Part shown: positions 1-10,408 of the stretch, one piece after another
Layout of the letters: each line of letters opens with the position of its first letter
Position numbering within the stretch: position 1 is the first letter of the stretch
NCBI GenBank assembly: GCA_012519745.1
Contig: JAAYPO010000062.1
Coordinates: forward strand, 1-64,000
Direction of reading: 5' to 3'
DNA length: 64,000 nt
Source of the DNA: Clostridiaceae bacterium
GTDB lineage: Bacteria; Bacillota; Clostridia; Acetivibrionales; DTU013
Notes under the pieces: model-generated
Seen by the model: the letters and a program-made list of their open reading frames with translations, nothing else
Database searches by the model: none
Told to the model about the DNA's origin: nothing
Made by a program: the position numbers and the translations under genes

Positions 1-1
1 A

Positions 2-79
2 CGTGACAGCGGTCTCAAGGCCCACAACACGATAGATCTCCAGACCTGGCTTAAGATGGGTTTCCGGGAGTTCGAGTGA
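2..79 (+). CDS. C-terminal end of an unidentified CDS cut by the window edge
   Basis: Open frame from the window start ...RDSGLKAHNTIDLQTWLKMGFREFE* ending TGA at 77-79. Confidence 0.5.
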   Translation, partial: RDSGLKAHNTIDLQTWLKMGFREFE

Positions 80-95
80 CAATTAAATAATAATG

Positions 96-124
96 TTGAA
101 ATATTTTATCGAATAATGTAAAAT
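96..124 (+). promoter_or_regulatory. Sigma-A-like promoter upstream of MCP gene
   Basis: TTGAAA (96-101), 17-bp spacer, TAAAAT (119-124). Confidence 0.5.
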
Positions 125-233
125 TATTTTAATACAGATATCTCATTCAAAATATATGAAAAAATTGTATGTTGATAGTTAGTACAGCGATTCTTTGTTT
201 GAATCATTATTTTACATGAAAGGATAAAGTCCG

Positions 234-1451
234 ATGGTAAAATTATGGGGAAAACGATTAGGTGTGCCTGTTGCAGCGGAACTGATACTATTATTTCTGT
301 TATTACTGATTCTATATGGCACACTGAAGGAAGGCAGCACAACACTTGATATCACCATGACGATAATGGCTTTCATTGCATTATCAGCCAATTCTTTGCA
401 GATCATTTCTACTATCTCTGCCTTAAAGGAAACAAAAATTCTTACTGATCAAATTAAATCAACAGAGGATATTGGTTCACTGAGGGACAGCTTGCTTGTT
501 AACAATAGAAAAAGTTATCATGCAAAAAAGCTTGCTGAAAGCGTGCTGGAAATAATCAAAAAATATGGATCAGTGACCAATTTCACTAAAGATGATGTTG
601 ATGAGATAGTCGGTAAGTGCAATGAATTGCAGGAATTGTTCCAGGATATCAGCAATGTGAGTACCAGTTCGGAAAATTTAGCAAGCATAATGAAGGACAC
701 GGCAGACACCTCAGAGAATATTGCCGCGGCCACACTTGATATTGCCGGTTCCGCTCAGAATATCACTGACAAGACATCACAGGGAGTACAAGTCGCAGAT
801 GAAATAAGCGAAAGGGCGCGGGATATAAACAACCGGGTCGTTGAATCGCAGCATAAAGCGCAGCAAATATTTAGTGAAGTAAAGCTGGAGCTTGAGAACG
901 CCATCGATGAGGCCAAAATCGTAGAACAAATATCGATTTTATCGGACTCCATCATAAAGATAACTGCTCAAACAAACCTCCTTGCGCTAAACGCAAATAT
1001 AGAAGCAGCAAAAGCCGGCGATGCAGGAAAAGGGTTCGCAGTAGTTGCAAATGAGATCAGGAAGCTTGCTGAGCAGTCCAAGCAGGCGGTTTCAAAAATC
1101 CAAAGCATAAATGCACAGGTAGAGACATCGGTGCGTAACCTTTCAACATGTTCGATCAGGATCCTCAACTTCATGTCGAATGATGTAAACGATGATTATA
1201 CTTCCATGTTGGAAACTGCTCGAAAATATAGTGATGACGCCATGTTCATTAATGATATGGTGAACGGGTTCAATCTGACATCAAAAGAGCTTTTGACGAC
1301 AGTGGACAATGTACTTGCGTCAATTGACAACATATCACTGGCATCGAGCACAGGCGAAAAGAGAATAAAGGATATCAGAAAAAGTATGGAGTCGATAGCA
1401 GACAGGTTTGGAGCTATTCTCGAGAACCTGAAAATATCACTGCGTATATAA
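234..1451 (+). CDS. Methyl-accepting chemotaxis protein, two N-terminal TM segments and no obvious extracellular ligand domain
   Basis: MCP signalling hairpin [43 protein letters not shown]; hydrophobic N-terminus. Confidence 0.93.
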   Translation: MVKLWGKRLGVPVAAELILLFLLLLILYGTLKEGSTTLDITMTIMAFIALSANSLQIISTISALKETKILTDQIKSTEDIGSLRDSLLVNNRKSYHAKKLAESVLEIIKKYGSVTNFTKDDVDEIVGKCNELQELFQDISNVSTSSENLASIMKDTADTSENIAAATLDIAGSAQNITDKTSQGVQVADEISERARDINNRVVESQHKAQQIFSEVKLELENAIDEAKIVEQISILSDSIIKITAQTNLLALNANIEAAKAGDAGKGFAVVANEIRKLAEQSKQAVSKIQSINAQVETSVRNLSTCSIRILNFMSNDVNDDYTSMLETARKYSDDAMFINDMVNGFNLTSKELLTTVDNVLASIDNISLASSTGEKRIKDIRKSMESIADRFGAILENLKISLRI

Positions 1452-1479
1452 AATCAATAAATTTACAGGAGGTAGTGAA

Positions 1480-1872
1480 ATGTCACAATGGAAACTTGAG
1501 GTTTATGACATTCCAGGCAAAAAAATCGTCAACACAGAAGGCATTGGACAGGCAACTGCAGCTGATGTCAGAAAGGTCACAGAGTATGTAGTCAAAAAAG
1601 GGAAGAGCTTTGGCGGTAAATGGGGATATATACCCATGATCGAAAAGATGGACCCCATATTTGATGCAGAAACGCAGAAGGAATTTGCCAAAATGCATCA
1701 GCTCTGTGAGGAGTCAGGATGTATTGCGTTTGGATTTGTTGCCGGAGGCCTTGCAGCAATAAAGGTCCAGGCAAAACGGCACCAGCAGGCATCACATGCC
1801 GAAGGGATCCAGACCGAATACTTCAGGACCCGCGAAGAAGCTATAGAATGGATGGAATCCCTTGGCCTTTAA
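1480..1872 (+). CDS. Small STAS/SpoIIAA-like domain protein, probably co-transcribed with the MCP
   Basis: 130 aa; C-terminal EYFRTREEAIEWMESLGL resembles SpoIIAA-like/STAS family ends; RBS ggaggt upstream; 28 bp after MCP. Confidence 0.5.
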   Translation: MSQWKLEVYDIPGKKIVNTEGIGQATAADVRKVTEYVVKKGKSFGGKWGYIPMIEKMDPIFDAETQKEFAKMHQLCEESGCIAFGFVAGGLAAIKVQAKRHQQASHAEGIQTEYFRTREEAIEWMESLGL

Positions 1873-1915
1873 AAAAGAATGACGCAGGCTTGACCACATC
1901 TGATAGGAGAACACA

Positions 1916-2359
1916 ATGCTAAAGCTATTGTCCTGGGCAACTGTTATATTATGGATGGCTCTAATATTTTTTCTCTCAGCCCAGGCTGCAGAGCAGTCAG
2001 ATCAACTGAGCTCAGGGATTACCGAAAAAATCGTACAGGCTGTTGAAAAAGTAATTCCGGATGTGGGATTAGTTACAGAAAACATGAATCATATCGTGAG
2101 AAAATATGCTCATTTTTTCGCATATCTTATGCTTGGAGCATTAACCGTCAATGCGTTTTGTACTAGTGGCGTATGTGGATTCAAAGGCATAGCAGCAGCG
2201 GTGATAGTGTGTGTACTCTATGCCATCTCAGATGAGATCCATCAAATTTTTGTTCCGGGCAGGAGCGGCCAGTTTTCAGATGTTCTATTAGACAGTGCAG
2301 GTGCGGTGATAGGGGCGTTTGTTGTTGGAAATTTACGAAGCAAACCGCGAAAGACTTAA
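1916..2359 (+). CDS. VanZ-family membrane protein
   Basis: VanZ-like pattern: SAQAAEQSDQLSSGIT..., HIVRKYAHFFAYLMLGAL, ISDEIHQIFVPGRSGQFSDVLLDSAGAVIG. Confidence 0.9.
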   Translation: MLKLLSWATVILWMALIFFLSAQAAEQSDQLSSGITEKIVQAVEKVIPDVGLVTENMNHIVRKYAHFFAYLMLGALTVNAFCTSGVCGFKGIAAAVIVCVLYAISDEIHQIFVPGRSGQFSDVLLDSAGAVIGAFVVGNLRSKPRKT

Positions 2360-2424
2360 GTTGTGGCAGACAGCTTCTGCTCAGGAATAAAAGATCAGAC
2401 TGAAATGCATAAGGAGATGATATA

Positions 2425-3222
2425 GTGAACATATCTTTTATCTACTATCCGGAGGGCAGGAAAAAGGCACTGACGATGAGCTATGATGATGGTCAGATAT
2501 TTGACAGAAGGCTTGTAGAGGTGTTCAACAGGTATGGAATAAAGGGGACCTTCCATCTGAATTCGGGCTTGCTGGATGGTGATGTTTTCATAAAAGCTTC
2601 TGAGGTCAGTGAGCTTTATAAAGGACATGAAGTATCGGCCCACTCTGTGACACATCCTTATCTGACTGGGATTCCCGCAGATATAGCCGCATCTGAGATG
2701 ACGGAGGACAGGAGAAGGCTGGAGGCTCTGGTTTGCTACCCTGTACGCGGCATGTCATATCCCTTCGGTGCGTACAGCAATGAGCTGATGACAACGCTTC
2801 CCCGCTTGGGAATAGAGTATTCAAGGACAGTAAATTCTCATGGAGGGTTCCAGCTGCCCGACAATTTCATGGCATGGCATCCTACCTGCCATCACGGACA
2901 GGATCTTATGGAGAAGGCCAAGGTATTCAAAAACCATCTGTCCTGGTCCAAGATGCCGCTTTTCTATGTTTGGGGCCACAGCTTTGAGTTTGACAGGGAG
3001 GATAATTGGGATCTGATAGAGGAATTCTGCAAGGTGGTTTCAGGCGACGAGTCAGTGTGGTACGCCACAAATATTGAGATTATGGATTACATAAAGGCAG
3101 TAAGGGGATTAAGATTCAGTGTTGATTGCAGGATCGTGAGCAATCCTTCCGCAACACCTGTATGGATAGGAGTAGACGGCGGACCTGTAAAGATTGGAGC
3201 AGGGCAGACCGTTAAGCTTTAA
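2425..3222 (+). CDS. Polysaccharide deacetylase family protein
   Basis: NodB-type motifs ALTMSYDDGQIFDRRLVEVFNRYGIKGTFHLNSG and HEVSAHSVTHPYL. Confidence 0.9.
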   Translation: MNISFIYYPEGRKKALTMSYDDGQIFDRRLVEVFNRYGIKGTFHLNSGLLDGDVFIKASEVSELYKGHEVSAHSVTHPYLTGIPADIAASEMTEDRRRLEALVCYPVRGMSYPFGAYSNELMTTLPRLGIEYSRTVNSHGGFQLPDNFMAWHPTCHHGQDLMEKAKVFKNHLSWSKMPLFYVWGHSFEFDREDNWDLIEEFCKVVSGDESVWYATNIEIMDYIKAVRGLRFSVDCRIVSNPSATPVWIGVDGGPVKIGAGQTVKL

Positions 3223-3228
3223 TAATAG

Positions 3229-3254
3229 GGGGTCAGGCTTGCAAGCCTGACCCC
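3229..3254. terminator. Perfect 26-bp palindrome between convergent genes; probable bidirectional terminator or REP-like element
   Basis: GGGGTCAGGCTTGCAAGCCTGACCCC equals its own reverse complement. Confidence 0.6.
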
Positions 3255-3258
3255 GCTC

Positions 3259-4332
3259 TTATCTTTTCACCCGCGCATTTCCTTCGAAAATGCTCCAGAC
3301 CTGTGCTTCATCGACAGGCTGTCCGTAGTCCTCGGCAACTGTGACGACCAGTGCGCCGGTCGCCCATGCGAACTGCGGCCACCTTTCAGGCTCCCAGCCC
3401 TTCAGTATGGAGTAGAGCAGACCTCCGACGAACCCGTCGCCGCCGCCGATGCGGTCATATACAGAGATCTCACGGGGTTCGATCACGTACCAGTCATCGT
3501 TGTAAAGCATTATATTGCCCCAGAGGTGAGTGTTTGCATTTATCACCTCCCGGAGTGTCGTTGCAAAAACCGATACATTGGGATATGCATTTTTTACCCG
3601 GGCGATCATAAGCCTGAAGCTGTCGATCTTTTTGCACAGGCTGCAGCCTCCGGCTTCAGGGCCTTCTATACCCAGCGCCAGCTGGAAGTCTTCTTCGTTG
3701 CCTATCAGTATATCTGAAAGGGCTGCTATTTGCGAGAAGGTGCTTCGCAGCTCTTCCTCACGGCCTGCCCAAAAGGAGGCCCTGTAGTTGAGGTCGAAGC
3801 TTACTTTGGTACCATGCTCCTTGGCAGCCTTAGCCAGATCAAGGCAGAACTGACTCGTTTCATGGGACAGGGCGGCAATCAGTCCGGACAGGTGCAGGAT
3901 TGCAACACCTTCCCTTCCAAAGATCCTGTCTATATCAAAATCACTGGTATTCAATGTACGTCCGACTTCTCCTGCGCGGTCATTCAACACCCGGGGACCT
4001 CTCATGCCATAACCGCTGTCTGCGATATTGAACTGGTGCCTGTAGCCCCAGGGACCTCCCTGCGGGACTTCCGGACCCTCATATTCAATGTTGCGCCTGC
4101 GCAGCTCGCTTTTTATGTACTGTGCGATCTCACTGTTTTTTACGAATGTCGTCAGCAGCCTGACTCTCATTCCAAGCGAGGCTGCTATGTTGCCAACATT
4201 GGATTCTGCGCTGGTTGCCTGCATTGTGTACAGATTGCCTGTGTGCACAGGCTGACGGTTGAAGGGTGTTATCCTGACACCCATGCTGGTTGGCATCACG
4301 AGCTGATATGTACAGTCGTTTCTCAATTGCAT
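3259..4332 (-). CDS. PfkB-family sugar kinase (2-dehydro-3-deoxygluconokinase-like)
   Basis: PfkB signature DRIGGGDGFVGGLLYSIL near C-terminus; KdgK-like layout; divergent from uronate genes. Confidence 0.8.
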   Translation of the reverse strand: MQLRNDCTYQLVMPTSMGVRITPFNRQPVHTGNLYTMQATSAESNVGNIAASLGMRVRLLTTFVKNSEIAQYIKSELRRRNIEYEGPEVPQGGPWGYRHQFNIADSGYGMRGPRVLNDRAGEVGRTLNTSDFDIDRIFGREGVAILHLSGLIAALSHETSQFCLDLAKAAKEHGTKVSFDLNYRASFWAGREEELRSTFSQIAALSDILIGNEEDFQLALGIEGPEAGGCSLCKKIDSFRLMIARVKNAYPNVSVFATTLREVINANTHLWGNIMLYNDDWYVIEPREISVYDRIGGGDGFVGGLLYSILKGWEPERWPQFAWATGALVVTVAEDYGQPVDEAQVWSIFEGNARVKR

Positions 4333-4659
4333 CCTTCTTACCTCCTGGTATTCATTCTATTTACCTGTGTTCGGGCAGGGCAGCGATCCAGGTCGGGATG
4401 GTCTCCTGATGTCATATGCTGCTAATATTTCTGAACATTCTATATATTAATACAGCGGGCTGCTTTTTTCAATGAGAGGGGCGGCATAGAGCAATATTTA
4501 CATGATATCAAGCAATTAAAGCAAGGATTAAAGCCGCATGGTACATTATAATTGTAGTATATGGTACCGGCATGTCCATGATCGGGCATTCGGGCCTGAA
4601 ATTCGACGGACTTTTTTTGAGACGATGCATAATGGGTAAACTATATTAAGCAGAGGAAT

Positions 4660-5493
4660 GTGAGGGTAAATATGGATTTATTCAGTCTGACAGTAAAAAA
4701 AGCTGTATTGCTCGGAGGCGGGGGCGTGCTGGGCGCCGCCATGGCAAAGGGACTGCTGGAGGCGGGAGCTGATGTGGCAGTCTGCGATCTTGATCCGGCA
4801 AGAGCTCAGGCCGTCGTTGATGTGATGCCAAAGGGGGCATCAATGGCCAAAGCGTACAAGATAGATGCAATGGACTCCGCCAGCATCAAATCGACTGCAA
4901 AAGATATTTTCTGCGATTTTGGAGGAGTGGACATACTTGTCAATGCAGTGGGCGGCAATATGAAAGCAGCTACAACATCAGAAGAGGTTTCTTTCTTTGA
5001 TCTAAACGGTGATGTGCTGGAAAAGGTGGTAAGATTAAATCTTATGGCAGGTGCAGTGTTGCCAACTCAGGTTTTCGGCAGGGAAATGGTAAAGAATGAG
5101 GAGGGAGGAGTCATAATCAATATTTCCTCTATGAACTCCTTCAGGCCTTTGACCCGTATCCCCGGCTACTCGGCAGCCAAGGCCGCGGTAAGCAATTTTA
5201 CCCAGTGGCTGTCGACAGATCTTGCAAGACAGTATGGGGACAAGATAAGGGTCAATGCAATTGCACCGGGATTCTTTCTGACAGAGCAGAACCGATACCT
5301 GCTGACAGATCCTGAGACAGGCGGATTTACACCCAGAGGAAGGACAATAGTCGAGCACACTCCCATGGGCAGGCTGGGGCAGCCGGAGGACCTTGTAGGG
5401 ACGCTTGTGTGGCTGTGCTCTGATGCGTCGAGGTTCGTCACAGGTATAGTTGTGCCGGTGGATGGAGGATTTTCGGCGTTTTCGGGAGTTTGA
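4660..5493 (+). CDS. SDR-family oxidoreductase, probable D-mannonate oxidoreductase (fructuronate reductase, UxuB/YjmF-like); start may be 4672
   Basis: [14 protein letters not shown] nucleotide-binding motif, YSAAKAAV catalytic motif; context with uxaC. Confidence 0.8.
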   Translation: MRVNMDLFSLTVKKAVLLGGGGVLGAAMAKGLLEAGADVAVCDLDPARAQAVVDVMPKGASMAKAYKIDAMDSASIKSTAKDIFCDFGGVDILVNAVGGNMKAATTSEEVSFFDLNGDVLEKVVRLNLMAGAVLPTQVFGREMVKNEEGGVIINISSMNSFRPLTRIPGYSAAKAAVSNFTQWLSTDLARQYGDKIRVNAIAPGFFLTEQNRYLLTDPETGGFTPRGRTIVEHTPMGRLGQPEDLVGTLVWLCSDASRFVTGIVVPVDGGFSAFSGV

Positions 5494-5528
5494 CGATATG
5501 TTATTATTCAAAGAAGGAGTGTGCTGGC

Positions 5529-6980
5529 ATGAGTAAACAGGATATAGGAGTGATAGGCCTTGCGGTCATGGGCAAGAATCTGGCACTGAATATTGAGAGT
5601 AAAGGTTTCTCAGTATCGGTATACAATCGTTCCAGAGAAAAAACCGATGATATGCTGGAGGAAACAAAGGGGAAAAATGTTGTCGGAACTTACAGCATAA
5701 AGGAATTTGTTGAATCACTGGAGCCGCCCAGAAGGATCATTATAATGGTCAAGGCCGGCAAACCGGTGGATGATACCATAGAGCAGCTCAAAGAGCATAT
5801 CTCCCGGGGAGATATAATTATTGATGCAGGTAATTCTTATTTCGGAGATACCATAAGAAGAAGCAGGGAGCTGGAAGCGCAAGGGTACAGGTTTATCGGC
5901 ACAGGTGTTTCAGGCGGAGAGGAAGGAGCCCTCAACGGGCCTGCGATCATGCCCGGCGGAGAAAGGGAGGTTTACGATATAGTAGCCCCCATTCTCACTG
6001 CCATTTCGGCAAAGGTAGATGGAGAGCCGTGCTGTACATATATCGGAACAGATGGTGCAGGTCATTATGTGAAGATGGTGCACAACGGTATCGAATATGG
6101 TGATATGCAGCTTATCTGCGAAGCATATTCTCTGTTAAAAAATATGCTGGGAATGTCTGCCCAAGAGCTGCACGATGTCTTTGCCGAATGGAACAAGGGG
6201 GAGCTGGACAGCTATCTCATCGAGATCACAAGTGATATATTCTCCAAAAAGGACCCTGAGACGGGAAAACCGATGGTGGATGTGATACTGGACAAGGCAG
6301 GCCAGAAGGGTACCGGCAAATGGACCAGCAAGAGTGCGCTGGATCTGGGCATAGCTACGCCTGTCATCACCGAGGCTGTATTTGCGCGCTGCCTGTCTGC
6401 AATAAAGGATGAGAGAGCTGCCGCAAGCAAGGTGCTCAGAGGACCTGCCGGATACAAATTTGAAGGGGACAGGAACGGATTCATAGAATCTGTCAGACGT
6501 GCCCTCTATGCAAGCAAGATATGTTCATATGCCCAAGGGTTTGCGCTGATGAAGGCCGCTTCTGTGGAATATGGCTGGCAGCTCGACTATGGCAGGATCG
6601 CAATGATATTCAGGGGGGGCTGCATCATAAGAGCCCAGTTCCTCCACAGGATAAAGGAAGCCTACGATAATGATCCGGAGCTGGCTAACCTTATGCTGGA
6701 TCCATACTTCGAGGAGATACTCGAAAATTATCAGGCAGACTGGCGCAGGATCGTTGCAGCAGCAGTTGGAGCAGGCATACCTGTACAGGCGATATCAAGT
6801 GCAGTCTCATATTTTGACAGCTACAGGAGTGAAAGTCTGCCTGCCAACCTGCTCCAGGCACAGAGGGACTACTTCGGAGCTCATACCTTCGAGCGCATCG
6901 ACAAGCCCCGGGGAGAATTCTTTCACTTTAACTGGACGGACCATGGTGGGAAGACTTCGGCTTCCACATATACAGTGTAG
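5529..6980 (+). CDS. gnd: 6-phosphogluconate dehydrogenase, decarboxylating
   Basis: [80 protein letters not shown]; start moved to ATG 5529. Confidence 0.95.
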   Translation: MSKQDIGVIGLAVMGKNLALNIESKGFSVSVYNRSREKTDDMLEETKGKNVVGTYSIKEFVESLEPPRRIIIMVKAGKPVDDTIEQLKEHISRGDIIIDAGNSYFGDTIRRSRELEAQGYRFIGTGVSGGEEGALNGPAIMPGGEREVYDIVAPILTAISAKVDGEPCCTYIGTDGAGHYVKMVHNGIEYGDMQLICEAYSLLKNMLGMSAQELHDVFAEWNKGELDSYLIEITSDIFSKKDPETGKPMVDVILDKAGQKGTGKWTSKSALDLGIATPVITEAVFARCLSAIKDERAAASKVLRGPAGYKFEGDRNGFIESVRRALYASKICSYAQGFALMKAASVEYGWQLDYGRIAMIFRGGCIIRAQFLHRIKEAYDNDPELANLMLDPYFEEILENYQADWRRIVAAAVGAGIPVQAISSAVSYFDSYRSESLPANLLQAQRDYFGAHTFERIDKPRGEFFHFNWTDHGGKTSASTYTV

Positions 6981-6994
6981 GATATTTTGGTGAG

Positions 6995-8323
6995 GTGAAA
7001 CCGGCTATGGTGGATTTTGTTAAGAAAGATCCTGATATCAAGGACATCATTGTGAGAGAAAAGAGTGGAAGCGGCATACATGAGGGTGAGATACGCAGTG
7101 TACTGGAGCAGAGCATCTCAGAATACCTCAGAAGCCCCGGCCGGAATAAAAGAGTGCTTCTGATACCGCCTGATTTTACAAGGATGCATTCCGGTGCGGG
7201 GAAGATCACAGCCATTTATTATGAGCTGTTAAAGGAATGCTGCCAGGTAAACGTGCTGCCTGCTCTTGGAACTCACGAGCCAATGACGGACTCCGAGATC
7301 GATGAGTTTTTTGAAGGAACGATACCCCATGATGCTTTTATTGTACATAACTGGAGGAAGGATGTAGTCAGGATCGGACAAGTGCCGGCTGACTATGTAA
7401 AGGAGATCTCTGAGGGGCTTGTGGCAGAGCATATTGATGTCGAGGTGAACAGGCGGATCGCAGATGGCTCCTATGACCTTATTATTTCTATCGGGCAGGT
7501 GGTGCCTCATGAGGTAGTAGGGATGGCGAACTATAGTAAGAATATCTTTGTTGGCTGCGGCGGCAGCAGTATGATCAGCCAGTCCCACATGCTCGGTGCT
7601 TTTTACGGCCTCGAGAGGATCATGGGACGCGACCGCTCACCTGTGCGAAAGGTATTTGATTACGCACAGGAGCATTTCTTAAATACCATACCGCTGATGT
7701 ATGTGCTGACCGTGACTACACAGTCCGAGGGCAAAGTGGCGATCCACGGCCTGTTTGCCGGAAACAGCCGGAGAATCTTTGAGGAGGCTGCCGCACTCAG
7801 TCAGCAAAAAAACATTATCTTTGTTGAGAAGCCATTAAAGAAGGTCGTCGTTTATCTGGACGAAAGGGAATTCAAAAGCACCTGGCTTGGAAACAAGGCC
7901 GTTTACAGGACCAGGATGGCTATTGCCGACGGCGGGGAGCTGATTGTGCTGGCACCCGGTGTCAGGAAGTTCGGAGAGGACGACGAGAATGACAGGCTTA
8001 TCCGAAAATACGGCTATGTTGGCAGAGAAAAAGTGCTGGAGCTTTGCAAAAAAAACGACGACCTTCGGAACAACCTTTCTGTGGCGGCACATCTTATCCA
8101 TGGTTCGTCAGACGGCAGGTTTTCCATCGTATATGCGCCTGGGAAGCTGGCAAAGCAGGAGACTGAGGGTGTGAATTTCAAGTATGTGTCTCTTAAGGAC
8201 GCTGTGAAGCGCTATGACCCAAAGCACCTGAAGGATGGCTTCAATGTAATGGAGGACGGAGAGGAAATATATTATATCAGCAATCCGGCGCTGGGACTCT
8301 GGGCTTGCAGGGACAGATTCTGA
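6995..8323 (+). CDS. LarA-superfamily (nickel-pincer) hydroxyacid racemase/epimerase homologue
   Basis: LarA-like LLIPPDFTRMHS, LGTHEPMTDSEIDEFFG-type region, PHEVVGMANYSKNIFVGCGGSSMISQSH; GTG start at 6995 or ATG 7007. Confidence 0.85.
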   Translation: MKPAMVDFVKKDPDIKDIIVREKSGSGIHEGEIRSVLEQSISEYLRSPGRNKRVLLIPPDFTRMHSGAGKITAIYYELLKECCQVNVLPALGTHEPMTDSEIDEFFEGTIPHDAFIVHNWRKDVVRIGQVPADYVKEISEGLVAEHIDVEVNRRIADGSYDLIISIGQVVPHEVVGMANYSKNIFVGCGGSSMISQSHMLGAFYGLERIMGRDRSPVRKVFDYAQEHFLNTIPLMYVLTVTTQSEGKVAIHGLFAGNSRRIFEEAAALSQQKNIIFVEKPLKKVVVYLDEREFKSTWLGNKAVYRTRMAIADGGELIVLAPGVRKFGEDDENDRLIRKYGYVGREKVLELCKKNDDLRNNLSVAAHLIHGSSDGRFSIVYAPGKLAKQETEGVNFKYVSLKDAVKRYDPKHLKDGFNVMEDGEEIYYISNPALGLWACRDRF

Positions 8324-8426
8324 GACGGCAGAGGGCCTGCAGGGCAGCGGAGCTTTGAGATGCACAAGGACAGCAGGTGCGATGGCCGGTCATAAAGCAA
8401 ATAAGTTTATGTGAGGTACATGTGGA

Positions 8427-9833
8427 ATGAAAGAGTTTATGGACGAAAATTTCCTGCTGCAGAATGAGACCGCGGTCAGGCTTTATCACGAGCATGCGAA
8501 GAACATGCCCATAATCGACTACCATTGTCATCTGAATCCGCGAGAGATCGCAGAAAATAAAAAATACAGTAATATCACAGAGATCTGGCTCGGAGGCGAC
8601 CATTACAAATGGCGTGCCATGCGTATAAATGGTGTGGATGAGAGGTATATTACCGGCGGCGCCGATGACAGGGACAAATTCTTCAAATGGGCTGAAACGA
8701 TTCAGTACTGTATTGGAAACCCGCTGTATCATTGGACGCATCTAGAGATGAGGCGTTTCTTTGGGATAGATCAGCTGCTGTCGCCTGAAACTGCCGAAGA
8801 AATCTGGATTAAATGCAATGAACTGCTCAAGCAGGACGGATTCTCGGCGAGAGAGCTCATCAGGCGATCGAATGTCAAGGCCTTATGCACGACAGATGAT
8901 CCTGTCGATACACTTGAGTATCATGATGTGATAAGAAGGGATGAGTCTTTTGGTGTCAAGGTGCTTCCGACATTCAGACCCGATAGGGCGATCAACATTG
9001 AAAGGGCAGGATTTGCCGAATGGCTGGCGAAGCTTGAAAAAGCATCGGGATCAGGTATAAGGAACTACAGTGATTTTAAGGATGCCCTGCTGGGCAGGCT
9101 GAACTATTTTAATGAAATGGGCTGCAGGATCTCCGATCATTCACTTGAGCCTCCTGTTTATGTTGACTGCACCGAGGCCGAGGTCTCCGCTGTTTTTGGC
9201 AAGGCTCTGGCAGGGAAGGCTCTTGCGATTGATGAAATAAAGAAATACAAGAGCAATCTGATGACCTTCCTTGGCACACAGTACCGCAGTATCGGGTGGG
9301 CAATGCAGCTGCATATCGGCTGTCTGAGAAATAACAACTCACGGCAATTTAGGCTGCTGGGGCCTGATGCAGGATATGACGCCATTGACGATATGAGTTT
9401 TGCATCGGCGTTGTCAAAACTGCTGGACAGTATAGAGGTCAACGGCGGACTGCCTAAAACCATCCTTTACTGTCTCAACCCAAGGGATAACGAAGTGATA
9501 GGCACTATTGCCGGATGTTTTCAAGGCGGCGGCATTCCCGGCAAGATACAGTTCGGGTCGGCATGGTGGTTCAATGATCAGCTGGACGGAATGAGAAAGC
9601 AAATGACCGCATTGGCCAATACAGGCCTGCTGAGCAGGTTTGTTGGGATGCTGACAGATTCCCGGAGCTTTTTGTCCTACACTCGCCATGAATATTTCAG
9701 AAGGATCCTTTGCAGCATACTCGGAGGATGGGCAGAAAACGGCGAGGCACCAAATGATATGAAGCTGCTGGGAAAAATGGCAGAAGACATAAGCTATAAT
9801 AATGCAAATAATTATTTCGGATTTGATGCATGA
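8427..9833 (+). CDS. uxaC: Glucuronate isomerase
   Basis: NMPIIDYHCHLNPREIAEN, WLGGDHYKWRAMR, KALCTTDDPVDTLEYH, LPTFRPDRA. Confidence 0.95.
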   Translation: MKEFMDENFLLQNETAVRLYHEHAKNMPIIDYHCHLNPREIAENKKYSNITEIWLGGDHYKWRAMRINGVDERYITGGADDRDKFFKWAETIQYCIGNPLYHWTHLEMRRFFGIDQLLSPETAEEIWIKCNELLKQDGFSARELIRRSNVKALCTTDDPVDTLEYHDVIRRDESFGVKVLPTFRPDRAINIERAGFAEWLAKLEKASGSGIRNYSDFKDALLGRLNYFNEMGCRISDHSLEPPVYVDCTEAEVSAVFGKALAGKALAIDEIKKYKSNLMTFLGTQYRSIGWAMQLHIGCLRNNNSRQFRLLGPDAGYDAIDDMSFASALSKLLDSIEVNGGLPKTILYCLNPRDNEVIGTIAGCFQGGGIPGKIQFGSAWWFNDQLDGMRKQMTALANTGLLSRFVGMLTDSRSFLSYTRHEYFRRILCSILGGWAENGEAPNDMKLLGKMAEDISYNNANNYFGFDA

Positions 9834-9966
9834 TTTAGCTGCAGCGAGCAGGAGCAGATTTTCCGAGAGTTAAAGGCAGGGAAGGAGACCTGTCTTTCCT
9901 ATTTCCAGGAAATACCATATAACTCCAGAAATGAGCTATCCTTATATAGTAACCATACATTAAGTA

Positions 9967-10287
9967 TTGAGGGGCTATATGAGGAAGCTGATAAAATCAA
10001 TAATAATACTGTCAGTTTTCGATGCGGCAGCTACTATTGCAGGTATCGAATTTAACTATATCAGTGAAGGCAATCCTGTTGTTGCGTCATTTGTGATCCA
10101 GGATCCCTTTGTGGTTTGTACCTTCGTATGTGTGATCGTTGTAGCTCTTATTTTGCTGGTATACCGATTTGGGAAAAAGATACGCTGGATAAAATACAGT
10201 CTTTACCTGATACTTGCCGTAAAAGCGGTGGTTGTATGCCTGCATGTGACAATGATCGCACTGGCTGTCGGAAAAGGGCTCATTTGA
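9967..10287 (+). CDS. Small hydrophobic membrane protein of unknown function (DUF5658-like)
   Basis: 106 aa with about three hydrophobic segments. Confidence 0.5.
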   Translation: MRGYMRKLIKSIIILSVFDAAATIAGIEFNYISEGNPVVASFVIQDPFVVCTFVCVIVVALILLVYRFGKKIRWIKYSLYLILAVKAVVVCLHVTMIALAVGKGLI

Positions 10288-10408
10288 TCTGTTTATTTTC
10301 ATGTTCAGTTGCTATCAGCGATAAAAATGGGATAAAATAAAGCAGGATAGTTGTACATCAGCTGTGTTGCGTACATTATTTATTTACATAAGTATGGGAG
10401 ATAATATT

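Noticed and set aside
3730-4425. 231-aa plus-strand ORF
   Set aside because: Antisense to the PfkB kinase gene; no recognisable family and no convincing RBS.
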